A stretch of DNA of 64,000 nucleotides. Source: Plasmodium malariae. Taxonomy: Eukaryota > Apicomplexa > Aconoidasida > Haemosporida > Plasmodiidae. Shown here piece after piece: positions 10,436-21,359 of this stretch. The notes beneath the pieces were generated by a model. It had not been told where the DNA came from. It searched no databases and saw only the letters and a program-made list of their open reading frames with translations. The stretch covers positions 3,095,501-3,159,500 of the forward strand of contig NC_041788.1 of assembly GCF_900090045.1 (NCBI RefSeq), written 5' to 3'. The translations under genes were made by a program, and so were the position numbers. How positions within the stretch are numbered: the stretch's first letter is position 1; every line of letters begins with the position of its first letter.

Positions 10436-12807
10436 ATGAATAAAAATAAGTTAAAAAATAAAAAAAAAAAAGTCGTCAAAGATAAAGATAGTAAATTAAA
10501 GAAGTTATCAAATGAGGAAATAGAAAATTTAATTAAAATCAAAAAAGAAGAATTAATTAGAACAGTTCAAAAGAAGAACCTGTTAGAAAAAAGACTAGTT
10601 AGCAGAAAAACAAAAAGATGAAAAAAAAAAAAAAATAAAAAAAGGCAGAATGAATAAGGAAAAATGAAAAACGAAAAACGTATGAATATGCAAGAATATA
10701 TTTGGAATAAAATTCTGAACAGTGCATGTTGCTTTTTTTATTTTTAAAGGACGAAAAAAGTAGAGAGTATGAATGTTTTAAAAAAGAATACAATGAAGTA
10801 AAAAGTAAAATCGATTTAATTAACGAAGGTTGTGAAAAATATGATGAAGCAGCAAAGGAGGAAACACAAATTATAAAAAACAAATCGGTTTTTTATAATT
10901 TTCAAAATACAGAAGAATTGAAAAAGTTAGAGAAAGAAAAAGAAGATCTTAAAATATTAATTGATCAGAAACATGAAGAGACTATGAATAATATACTGAA
11001 TAACATAGAAGAAGAGAGAATTAATTTAGATAAAGTAAAAAATACAAATTTTGATGAAATAAGTGAATTGAATGCCGCCTTCAGTTTGGTAAAAATATTA
11101 TAAATTTTTGCCTACTAATATGTATATATGAATACATTCTAACAAAATGTGTTAATACAAGTCAACGTATTTGTGCAATAGGGTAAACCTACCCAAGAGT
11201 AATGTATATGTGTGCATATGTGTATTGAGAATATTTTTAATTTCTTTTTTTTTCCTGTGTGTGTGTGCAAGTTATGAAATAAAAAGGGTGCAAAAATATG
11301 TATTTTTATATTATTATAATGTATTGTATTTTATTATATTTTATTTTTGTTTGTTTTCCTTAAATTGGATAGTTCCATTTAATTGCAATTCTAATGTACT
11401 ATGCGTCACTGTGTTTATATTTTGTTGTTTTTTATTAAACAGTAAATATATTCAAAAAAAAAAAAAAAAAAAAAAATGATAAAAAATAGTAAGATAACAA
11501 AATTACGGTATATGTATATATGTGTATACACTACCTAATTAAACCATTGCAGAAAATAAAAAACATAGAGGAACTATTCATAAAATATATAGAAGATTAT
11601 GAACATGACAAGAAGGATGAAATGGAAGAAATGATAGAGAATTATAATATTATGGAAAGGAATGAAATAATTTATTTAAGAAATATGTATAATGATCACA
11701 TTAAAAATATTAATGAAATTCATATGAATGTTCTCCAGAGTTATAAAAAATATTATATTGACCAAATTAAAGAAAATATTAAAAGAATAAAGTTATTAAA
11801 AAAAAATTTACATGAGCTAGAATTGAATGATAAGGATATTAAAAATGACTTGAACTTCCACAGCAGCGAAAACGGGAATATGGCAGAAAGTATTAACTAC
11901 CTGGAAGTAAAAAGGTACCTATAAGAGTAAAAGAGGATAACTGGGTTGAACTGGGTCCACAAGGGAAACATAAATGCGCATACATGTACATATATATATG
12001 TATATATGTGTGTATATATGTATATATGTGTGTATATATGTATATATGTGTGTATATATGTGTATATGGGTATATATATGTATATATGTGTGTATATATT
12101 TGTATATGTGTGTATATATGTGTATATGGTATATATATGTATATATGTGTGTATATATTTGTATATGTGTGTATATATGTATATATGGGTATATATATGT
12201 ATATATGTGTGTATATATTTGTATATGTGTGTATATATGTATATATGTAAGTGTACATATGTAGATATGTATATATGCACATGAATACATACACATTATT
12301 ACGCGTTGCGCACCTTTTAGGGAAAGCTTTAACAAGGACTTAAAATTTTACTCAAAGGATTTTGTTATATATAAGAACTTAGAACTTATATATAATGAGA
12401 GCGAGGCATACATAAAAAATTTAAAAGTTTTTTCTCAGAATTCGAAGGAAAAAATAAAGGAAGTAGAAAAATTATTTAAAATATTGTCAGAAGAACAAGA
12501 TATAAATTTTGATGGATATTTTGAAAATATTAAAAATAAGAATATACTACTAAGAAAAGAAATAGAAAATGTTGATATTAATTTGGATGAAATAAAGAAA
12601 GAGTTAACAAGATATATAAATAACAACAAAATAAAGGAAGAAGATGTACAAAGGGTTAGAAGGGGTATTAACTTCTGTTTACACACGTATAACAACGAAT
12701 TTAATAATTTATTGTTTGCCGAAAGGAAAATAAAAAAAAAAATAAAAGACAGTGTAAGTATTTATGAGAAAAAGCTAAAGGATATAAATGTAAAGAAAAG
12801 CACGTGA
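10436..12807 (+). CDS. Coiled-coil protein, DRC4/GAS8-like
   Basis: Four-exon model: 10436-10597, 10750-11088, 11553-11914 and 12321-12807; about 449 aa, phases agree. The first donor (GTTAGC) is the weakest; the third (GTACCT) is fixed by the frame that reads [14 protein letters not shown] across the junction. The protein is almost wholly coiled coil. It resembles dynein regulatory complex subunit 4 (GAS8) as I remember it: an N-terminal [14 protein letters not shown], a central RNEIIYLRN...IKNIN...[15 protein letters not shown] block like the family's segment around IKNYYNDI, and a C-terminal SIYEKKL. Known role: the N-DRC that links outer doublets of motile axonemes; in Plasmodium this would be the male gamete. 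Coiled coils can mislead, so the family needs a profile search. Confidence 0.55.
11985..12255. repeat. TATATGTG-type microsatellite in an intron
   Basis: About 270 bp of interleaved TATATGTG, TATATATG and TATTTGTA units filling most of the third intron of the DRC4-like gene. All frames on both strands are open through it and are artefacts. Confidence 0.93.
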
Positions 12808-13787
12808 AAATGGAAAATTGAAAAATTAGTAACGAATGTTTGCATGTGGAAAAAAAGAAAAAAAAGAAGGCTACCAATTTTATTGCAAAGTGAGGGCAAG
12901 AAGTCAGTGCCATAGATTTTTTATAATTCGAGAAAAAAGGAAAAAAAAAAAATGAAAAATAGCTGTCGTAACAGTACACTACATACGCAAAAAAGAATTA
13001 GTGCATATCGACTTAATTTTTGTTGAAAAAGTGTAAAAAATGCAAAGAGAATTATTAACGGATAAATCGTATGAATAAAATGTAACTCAAAATAAAACTA
13101 AAATAAATGTGCAGTGAAAAGGTGATAACTGGAAATATTAAGTTTATACGTACGTATCACATACATATTCATACAAGTTCATGAAAATGGCATAGCACCA
13201 GAGCTGTAACATAATGCTAAATGTAAAATAAAAAAATAGTGTTGAAGTTGATAAGCTTTTAATTTTATCTGTTCGAGTAAATAATTTTTTTTTTTTTTTT
13301 TTTTAATGCGTGCATTATATTTTAAGCTGTTGTGAATTGCAATTGACGGATAACTTATGAGTTTTAAGAAGCTGCCCATTGAATAATCTTTCTTTTTTTC
13401 TTTTTTTTCTATTTTCTTTTACATTTTCCCCTTCTCCTTTTCCCTTTTTTTCTATATTCTTTTTTAATTTTTCATTTTTCATTTTTCTTTTTTTTCCCAT
13501 TTTTGCTCCGCTAAATTTTAAGTATTCTCGTGCTAAATGCGAAGGAATATAAAATGTATACAATGTAAACAGTTACACGTATATATATGTATGTATATTT
13601 ATATGCATATATAAATGTGTGTCACAATGATCATTCAAAAAAAAGAAAAACACTGATTGAGACCATTTGCATTCAATATTTTAAGGTATTACTATTACTC
13701 ACCCATTCAAGAATTACCCTTTTGTTCTTGGTAAAATACTCTTCTTTTTTTTTTTTTTTTTTTGTTTTCTTACTCGTTTTGTTTTAA
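12808..13787. other. Intergenic region
   Basis: 3' flank of the DRC4-like gene and promoter of the next. A T-rich stretch at 13380-13500 gives a Lys-rich minus-strand frame that I judge to be low-complexity noise. No gene seen. Confidence 0.65.
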
Positions 13788-14936
13788 ATGAGTAAGCCTA
13801 AGGTGTTATTGAGTCAAATAAAAAATAATATAACGGATATTAGAAGCTGGAATTTGAAAGGAATTGAATCATGTAAAAAAAAAATTTTCGGCTATATTGA
13901 AAAACTACCAGGTGAGAATAATTGGGTAAAACCACTTATTGGAAAAAGTATGCAAAATTATTATTTCCCTTCTAAATATTTACATTTAGATTTTAATTTA
14001 AAAGAATATTTAAGAATGCAAACGGTTCGTTTTAAAAAAAAAGAGATTGATGACAGTTTAATAGATTTACAAAAAGCTATTAACATAATTATTGAAAATA
14101 AGGAGGTGGTTGATAATTTTTTATCAAAGTTATCTAAGGAACTGTATTTTGAAAATCAAAGTTTGAGGGATTTCTATTCCTTATATTTAACTATATTTCC
14201 TTTTGAAAAAGATACGAATAATTTATCATATGATGATTTAAAAGATTTAAATATAGAATATGGAAAGTTTAGATGGTTCCACTTCAATACATATGATAAT
14301 CACTTACGTAATTCAGATGGTTTAAATAAAGGTCTTTCCATTTATGAGAATTGTAAGGAAAATATTTCAAATGCGTTAGACGAAAGGGAAAATCATAAAA
14401 TACCACTTAAAGAGGACCAAAAAAAGCAGTTTCTTAAAAATGTGCATATAGAAACACAAATAATGAAGAATAAGGGTAATTATAAAAAAATAATTTTTAC
14501 AAAAACTAGAAATATTATGCCGTTCAAAAAAATCATTTGTAAAGAACAAAGAGGACTTGATAATTTGTTGACCTCTCAAAATGATATCACTGATAAAATT
14601 TATTACCTAGACTGTAATGTAAATATTGGTTTAGATGAAAAAACTGAAAAAACTAAAAAAGATATTGAACAACAGGAAGAGTCCAAAAGTCATTTTTATA
14701 ATTTAATTAATGAAAATGAATGTTTAAGAAAAACCTTTTCCATAAGAAATAGATTTATTGATCCGTTATACTTGAGAAGAAGATATTCTTATATTCATAA
14801 ATTAACAAAAAAGAAAATAAAAAAAGAAAAGCATAAAACGTATAGAAAACATTTTATACAACACGCCGACGAAAAAAAAATATGGCCCGACAATAAGGGA
14901 TTGTTGAACAAGATGTACCCAAATCCGTACTCATGA
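13788..14936 (+). CDS. Conserved-looking protein of unknown function
   Basis: Single exon, 382 aa, ATG after a poly-T promoter tract. No signal peptide, membrane helix or motif that I recognise. Residues about 1-200 have balanced composition with Trp-containing blocks (IRSWNLKG, NNWVKPLIG, GKFRWFHFN) that suggest a folded domain. The middle is Asn/Lys/Glu-rich, and the last 60 residues are strongly basic (RNRFIDPLYLRRRYSYIHK, then Lys-rich) and end near MYPNPYS. The basic tail could bind nucleic acid, membranes or microtubules, but that is only inference from charge. The downstream flank carries a 14-bp array. The gene is real by composition; function not assignable. Confidence 0.8.
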   Translation: MSKPKVLLSQIKNNITDIRSWNLKGIESCKKKIFGYIEKLPGENNWVKPLIGKSMQNYYFPSKYLHLDFNLKEYLRMQTVRFKKKEIDDSLIDLQKAINIIIENKEVVDNFLSKLSKELYFENQSLRDFYSLYLTIFPFEKDTNNLSYDDLKDLNIEYGKFRWFHFNTYDNHLRNSDGLNKGLSIYENCKENISNALDERENHKIPLKEDQKKQFLKNVHIETQIMKNKGNYKKIIFTKTRNIMPFKKIICKEQRGLDNLLTSQNDITDKIYYLDCNVNIGLDEKTEKTKKDIEQQEESKSHFYNLINENECLRKTFSIRNRFIDPLYLRRRYSYIHKLTKKKIKKEKHKTYRKHFIQHADEKKIWPDNKGLLNKMYPNPYS

Positions 14937-15297
14937 AACTGCATTCCCATTTTTTCCACACATATGTAAAGAAGTAGAGATTAAAAATGAAGCAGCAAAA
15001 ATTGGGCGGAAAAAATGAAGAGGAAAAAATGAAGCGGAAAAAGTGAAGCGGAAAAAGTGAAGCGGAAAAAATGAAGCGGAAAAAATGAAGCGGAAAAAAT
15101 GAAGCGGAAAAAGTGAAGCGGAAAAAATGAAGCGGAAAAAGTTAAGCGGAAAAAGTTAAGCGGAAAAAATGAAGCGGAAAAAATGAAGCGGAAAAAATGA
15201 AGCCGTAAAAATTAATAACAATTAAGAATTAAAATTTTTATCATATGCATACATTTTTTAGTTACTCATGTTCATTTAATGCAGAACGCAGTGATGC

Positions 15298-15329
<32 letters not shown>

Positions 15330-15877
15330 TCATAAAAAAGCAATTATTTTCATGCACTAGCTGCATTTTCAGCTTATAACTTCGATACTTCGCGCTTGTA
15401 CAACATTCACCATAATTCTCATGTTATTGGTTTATTTATCTTATATATATATATATATATATGTATGTTTTATTTTCTTATCGTGCATATTTATTTTAAC
15501 CTAGTACCTATTTTTCTTATTTCAAAAAATTATGCAAGAGTGGGTAATTATACTGCTGTATAATAAGGTAAACTTTGAGGGTGAAGCCACTGCGCCAACA
15601 TGTTTTTGAAGAGCAAAAAAAGGGCATATATATATTTATATATATGTATATATATATGTATATATATATGTATATATATATGTATATGTATATATATATG
15701 TATATATATATGTATGTATGCTCCGTATTTCCCATACAAGCATATATAAGTACATGAGTATGTTCATATGCAGATATACGTGTAGATACGAATGTAAACG
15801 TGCGCTCGAACTCCCAAGGGGGGAACTAACCGTTGTTGAAAAAAAAAAAAAAAAAAAAAAAAGTGTAATGAGAACAA
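14937..15877. other. Intergenic region with two arrays
   Basis: Holds the 14-bp GAAGCGGAAAAAAT array (listed separately), a poly-T tract at 15301-15328, and an 8-10-bp TATATATG array at about 15626-15716. It leads into the farnesyltransferase alpha gene, whose ATG follows a poly-A run. No gene seen. Confidence 0.7.
15008..15205. repeat. 14-bp tandem array GAAGCGGAAAAAAT
   Basis: About fourteen copies, with A/G variation at one position and two TTAAG variants, directly after the unknown 382-aa gene; probably in its 3' UTR. As RNA it would be strongly purine-rich. Confidence 0.93.
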
Positions 15878-17766
15878 ATGGATAGGCAAAATCTGAATGT
15901 GTATGCTAGAGAGTTTAATCTTAACTACCCTGAAACCTTAGATGGGTTAAATTTTCACGTCCTGAACAATCCTCTATTTAATTTAATATCGAAGAAAAAA
16001 TTTATTATTGATGTGACTGACTTGGAAAGGGAGCAAAGTAAGTGTAAGTTGGAATCAGTAGATGGGGATGAAGCTGAGGAAGAGGAAGAAGAAGAGCATA
16101 TAAAAGATAAAGGGAAAATCAATTTACTGAACACGTATTATACAGACAATGAAATTTTACTCTACTCTTTGTTAGGTTCATTAATAGAGGATAAAGTCTA
16201 CTCGTTCGAGGGGTACATAGTATCAACCTTTGTAATAAAAATCAATTCCTCTTACTACAGTGCATGGATTTATAGAAGGAAATGCTTAAAAAAGTTAAAC
16301 TTAAATTTTATAAATGATTTAAAATTTACAAAATTTATCATAAGTGATAATATTAAAAGTTTTCAAAGCTGGTTCCATAGAAGGTGGCTTGTAGAATATA
16401 TATATAAACTCAACATGAAAAAAGTACGAGTGAAACAGAAGGGAGAGGATAATAGTGTAACGAGTCAGAGAAATAAGGAAAAAGAGGATGAAATGATAAA
16501 AACGGGAACCGCTGAGACGGGGGAATGGGGTCACATGGATGTTACAAGTAACACCTATTTTGATGACGACTCCAAATTTATAAGCAACGATGAGGAGGAA
16601 AGCAATATATCATCAACTGCTACTCCATTTGAAGATGCCTCAAGTGATGACGGGTTTATAAGTAACTGTGAACATAGCGAGTTTGAAATAAAAAGAGAAG
16701 ACGTTAATTTATATGATGATTTACAAAACATAATAGAGAATAGTACGTTTTTTAAAAATGCACTAGAACCAAATGAAGAAATAAATATAAATGAGTTTTT
16801 ATATGAAGAAATTTTATATAATAATTGTGATATATTTATTGATACAAAAAATTATAATTCATGGGCTCATAAGACATGGTTAATTGATAAATTTTCCATT
16901 TTAAAAAATGAATACCTCTGTGAAAAATATAATATATTATTACATGAATTTAATTATATCAACTATTTTTTAAAATGTGATATATATAACAATTCTGTGT
17001 GGGTATACAGACATTTTATATTTTATAAATTAAAATATATGAATAAAATAGATATGCTTGAACGGGAAATTATGTTTTGCTTACATTATGCGAAACAGTT
17101 TTCTGATAATGAAGCACTATTTAATTATTTTATTCATATCGTTTTTAAATATATTGATTTGTATAGAAAAAAAAAAAGAAAAGATAAAGATAAGGAAAAA
17201 GATAAAGATAAAGATAAGGAAAAAGATAAAGATAAAGATAAAGAAAAAGATAAAGAAAAAGATAAAGATAAAGAAAAAGATAAAGATAAAGAAAAAGATA
17301 AAGAAAAAGATAAAGAAAAAGATAAAGAAAAAGATAAAGATAAAAACAAAGAATATACGAAAGATATTTTTCAAATATCAATTATTAATAATCTCAAAAA
17401 TGAGTTAACAAAATTGAAAGCCAAGTCAAAATTTTTGTTAATTTTCTTGTCACAACTTTATGCGTACAACGGATCGTACTACGATGAATCTCAGGTATAA
17501 ATAAAACGCACCCTATGAGAAGCACATATTTGTGGAAAGCCTACTCGACAGAGGGATGTAATACATGCATATGTATGTGTACGTACGTATGTATGTATGC
17601 AAGTGTATGTGCCATATGTATACATATATATATTATACATATACATGCACATATACACATTTGTGATGCATCTTTTTTTTATATGCAGTGCTATAGGTAC
17701 CTCGAAAGGAATGACGATTTCAACAATGACGTGTGGAAATGTAAAATTGAATATGTTGGAGATTAG
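15878..17766 (+). CDS. FNTA: Protein farnesyl/geranylgeranyltransferase alpha subunit
   Basis: Two exons, 15878-17494 and 17689-17766, joined in frame (SQ-CYRYLERNDDF); about 564 aa. Prenyltransferase alpha repeats are clear: SSYYSAWIYRRKCL, SFQSWFHRRWLV, NYNSWAHKTWLID and NNSVWVYRHFIFYKL, each with the SxW(x)HR-type core. Known role: the shared alpha subunit of farnesyltransferase and geranylgeranyltransferase I, lipidating CaaX proteins such as Rab and other GTPases in the cytosol; farnesyltransferase is a studied antimalarial target. Parasite-specific insertions are an acidic stretch near residue 65, a Ser/Asp-rich insertion between the second and third repeats, and a Lys-Asp/Lys-Glu block of about 60 residues at 17165-17345. 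The human subunit is about 380 aa, so some 180 residues are extra. Confidence 0.92.
17165..17345 (+). repeat. Coding repeat (DKEK/DKDK)n
   Basis: In-frame array of GATAAAGAAAAA-type 12-bp units in exon 1 of the farnesyltransferase alpha gene, encoding alternating Lys with Asp/Glu. It forms a charged, probably solvent-exposed linker close to the C-terminal helices. Confidence 0.9.
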
Positions 17767-18320
17767 GATATGAAAAAGGGTGCGATTCATAAATGCACTG
17801 CCATCCGTTTGTGAAATACATGTATACATACATACATACATACATACATACATACATACATACATACATACATACATACATACATACATACATACATACA
17901 TACATACATACATACATACATACATACATACATACATACATACATACATACATACATACATACATACATACATACATACATACATACATACATACATACA
18001 TACATACATACATACATACATACATACATACATACATACATACATACATACATACATACATACATACATACATACATACATACATACATACATACATACA
18101 TACATACATACATACATACATACATACATACATACATACATACATACATACATACATACATACATACATACATACATACATACATACATACATACATACA
18201 TACATACATACATACATACATACATACATACATACATACATACATACATACATACATACATACATACATACATACATACATACATACATACATACATACA
18301 TACATACATACATACATACA

Positions 18321-18352
<32 letters not shown>

Positions 18353-18769
18353 AACATACGTACATACATATACATATGTGCATATATATACCACACGTTT
18401 TTATCTACGAATACATACCTGTGCATATTTCCCGTTTACTTTTTTTCGATATAAGAAACGAAAAAAGTTTTACCCATCAAGGTCATTTACATGAATAATT
18501 TTATGCACAAGCAATAATATTATTCCTTCAAAATTTAACAATTATATATACTTCACATTATCACAAACATTAGAAAACTTTTCTTCTTCACATTTGTATA
18601 TATAAAAATATTTTTTTATAATATTATTACTACTGCTATTAGTTCTATTAGAACTACTATTATGACTAGTATTACTATGATTACTATTGTTACCATCATT
18701 GTTCTTTCAGCATTTTAAATTTGACCATTCAACAGAAGCTTTAAATTTATTGCCTTAACATTTGTGAAA

Positions 18770-18804
<35 letters not shown>

Positions 18805-19282
18805 TCAAAATGAAGAATTTCACCGTCGAATGTTCTTACCGCTAAAATTATATTTTTTAATAAATTTTTTTAAGAAGAAAATCTTTACATGTAAATTGAA
18901 TTAATTTTGTAAATAAAATAATAAGTAGTGTATGTATGTTAATATTATATATATTACATGTTTACTACAGCAGAATGACATGATTAACAACTTCAAAGTG
19001 TATGCTTAAAATAATAGGCACATATATATGTATATGAAAAAAAAGTATTTCAAAGGGGTTTAAAAATTTGCGAACCATATTTGCACTTAATAAAAAATAG
19101 AAAAAAAATAAATGTTAAGCCAAATTGTACCTTTATTTGCTTGTGCAATTGCAATAATTAAAAATGTATAATGTATACAATACTTATTATACAATACGCA
19201 TAAAAACAATAATTGTCATGAGCTTCATACACAATGTTTGTGCTAAATGATAAAGCAAGCATTGCTTCAGATGGGATTGTTA

Positions 19283-19315
<33 letters not shown>

Positions 19316-19622
19316 CTGTTGCTAAAAGAAAAAATTACTAATAAGAATATTTTTTAAAAGAATAAAAAATTCTGCTTTAATTATGTCGAATAAATTTTCA
19401 AATAAATGTGAAGTTATCCCATAAGAAAGCTAAAATAAAATAAAAAAAAAGAAAAAAAAAAAAAAAGAAAATAATATAAATATACAGAAAACGGAAAGCA
19501 GAAAGTGAAAGCATAACTGAAAGGTGATATAAAAATAGATGAAATTTCCCCTTTTGAAATAAAACTTAATTATAAAATACAGCATAAGTTTTAATAAACC
19601 AACTTAATTTATTCTTGACACA
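17767..19622. other. Intergenic region with giant microsatellite
   Basis: Holds the CATA array (listed separately) and then about 1.2 kb of A+T-rich sequence up to the RPS17 start, including a short interrupted triplet run near 18625-18710 and a poly-T tract at 18774-18801. No gene seen. Confidence 0.7.
17821..18350. repeat. Perfect (CATA)n tetranucleotide array, about 530 bp
   Basis: About 132 uninterrupted copies of CATA, starting some 55 bp after the farnesyltransferase alpha stop codon. All frames on both strands stay open and mimic Tyr-Ile-His-Thr or Met-Tyr-Val-Cys polypeptides; these are not genes. Confidence 0.98.
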
Positions 19623-20374
19623 ATGGTAAGATAATGATATATATGACAAAAAAATATATTAGATTAAAAAGCCGAATATGTATGTGTAATGATGTATGCT
19701 TTTTTATTTATTATTTATTAAAAAAGCATAAGAAAAATAAGGGAAAGAGATTATAAATGAAACATTGGAGGAGGAAGGATTTAATTTTTGCATGTTAAAT
19801 TTTTAAATAAAAATCCATTCCTTAATTGTTCGTGAAATGATGTTTTGCATTAGTGTGTTCGTGCATCCATTTATCCATGTGTATATATATACATAAATGT
19901 ATTTACAGTATATATGTACTCCATGCTTTCCTGTATATATATATTTCCATTTTTCTTGTCCAGGGAAGAGTACGAACAAAAACTATCAAAAGAGCCGCAA
20001 GGCAGATTGTGGAAAAGTATTATGCGAAATTAACCCTTGATTTTCAAATTAATAAAAAGATAACAGAAGAAGTTGCAATAATTCCATCCAAAAGAATGAA
20101 GAATAAAGTAGCTGGATTTGTTACTCACTTAATGAAAAGAATACAAAAGGGTCCGGTTAGAGGTATTAGTTTAAAACTACAAGAAGAAGAAAGAGAAAGA
20201 CGTTTAGATTTTGTACCAGAAAAATCTCAAATTGATGTAAATGTAATATATGTTGAACCAGATACAGTACGTATGATCAAGTCATTGGGTATTAATATTA
20301 GTAACATGAAAGTTCACAACCCTATGATTAACGCGAGTCAGCAGAAACAGAACAGAATGAACAATCAATTTTAG
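19623..20374 (+). CDS. RPS17: 40S ribosomal protein S17 (eS17)
   Basis: Exon 1 is only the start codon (19623-19625), followed at once by the donor GTAAGA; exon 2 is 19964-20374, after TTGTCCAG. The product begins [20 protein letters not shown] and is 137 aa, close to the human 135. It contains the family block [20 protein letters not shown] and the [19 protein letters not shown] segment. Known role: small-subunit component near the mRNA exit/head region. The C-terminus is Asn/Gln-rich, as in other Plasmodium copies. The intron carries no long repeat. High confidence. Confidence 0.97.
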
Positions 20375-20379
20375 ATAAG

Positions 20380-20413
<34 letters not shown>

Positions 20414-20574
20414 ATACGAAAAATAATGTGAAGTTTGAGACACTATAGAAAAATTTTCTTGAAGAAATCCTTTATGAGTATAAAGCAAATGGAAATATAG
20501 AATATATAAAAAGTTCAAATGTTCAAAATATTGTACGTATTGAAAAATGATATTACAACAAGCGTATTTTCCTG

Positions 20575-20605
<31 letters not shown>

Positions 20606-21359
20606 ATACATTCTTATACTTGTTAACCCTTTTTTAAGATATATTGTTTATAAATTGCCTATATATATGCATGCTTCAATTTTTGATATGCATATAAAAC
20701 TTTTAAATTAACAGTTATTCTTATTTTTAAAAATTCTGCAAATGAAAAGGAACTATGTATATACGCATATGTATATATATTTACTCATGCATGCCCATTA
20801 TTGTGCACACTTCATTTGGTAAGTTAAAAAATGATAAACCAAAAAACTGCATCATATAATATTTTGGGCAAACTGAGAAAATTTCGTACGCTAGTTTTGT
20901 TACGTAATATTATGTATTTTGTGCAAAATGCTTGTACTCATAAATTTTTATAACAAAAAAAAAAAAAAAAAAAAAAGAAAAAGAAAAGAGTATGATAGTA
21001 ATATTGCTAAATGTTAAACGAATACTCTCTAAAAAATATACAATTTTAAATGTGGCACTACATGTGTCTGGATTTTTAATTACTCCCCAATTCATTTAAT
21101 AATACGTAGTAGTTCTGTCATTTAGAAATATTCAAATTAGCGTGTTGCACATAAAACAATCACAAGGGTTTACATATAAATGCATGCGGTACACTTTTTG
21201 GAAAAAAATAGGGAAAAAAAAAAGTTTACATTTTATGATAATTTACGATTATTTTATAATTAACACAATCACAATGGTCATGCTAGTTATATTGGTCATA
21301 CTATTTCTTATTTAACAAGCTCAGTGAACTTATCCCAATGTGATGGACTTAGCAACATC
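20375..21359. other. Convergent 3' flanks of RPS17 and rab GDI
   Basis: Long poly-A at 20380-20410 and poly-T at 20574-20600 frame the RPS17 3' UTR. The rest is A+T-rich without ORFs that look coding. Confidence 0.7.

Noticed and set aside
11893..12335. Several overlapping Tyr/Ile/His-rich ORFs
   Set aside because: Translations of the microsatellite in the third intron of the DRC4-like gene.
13315..13563. Lys-rich minus-strand ORF of 82 codons
   Set aside because: Reflects a T-rich, CTTTTT-type tract in a promoter region; no conserved-looking segment.
17780..18454. ORFs of up to 311 codons on both strands (Tyr-Ile-His-Thr and Met-Tyr-Val-Cys repeats)
   Set aside because: Pure translations of the perfect CATA tetranucleotide array; every frame is open because the repeat lacks stop codons.
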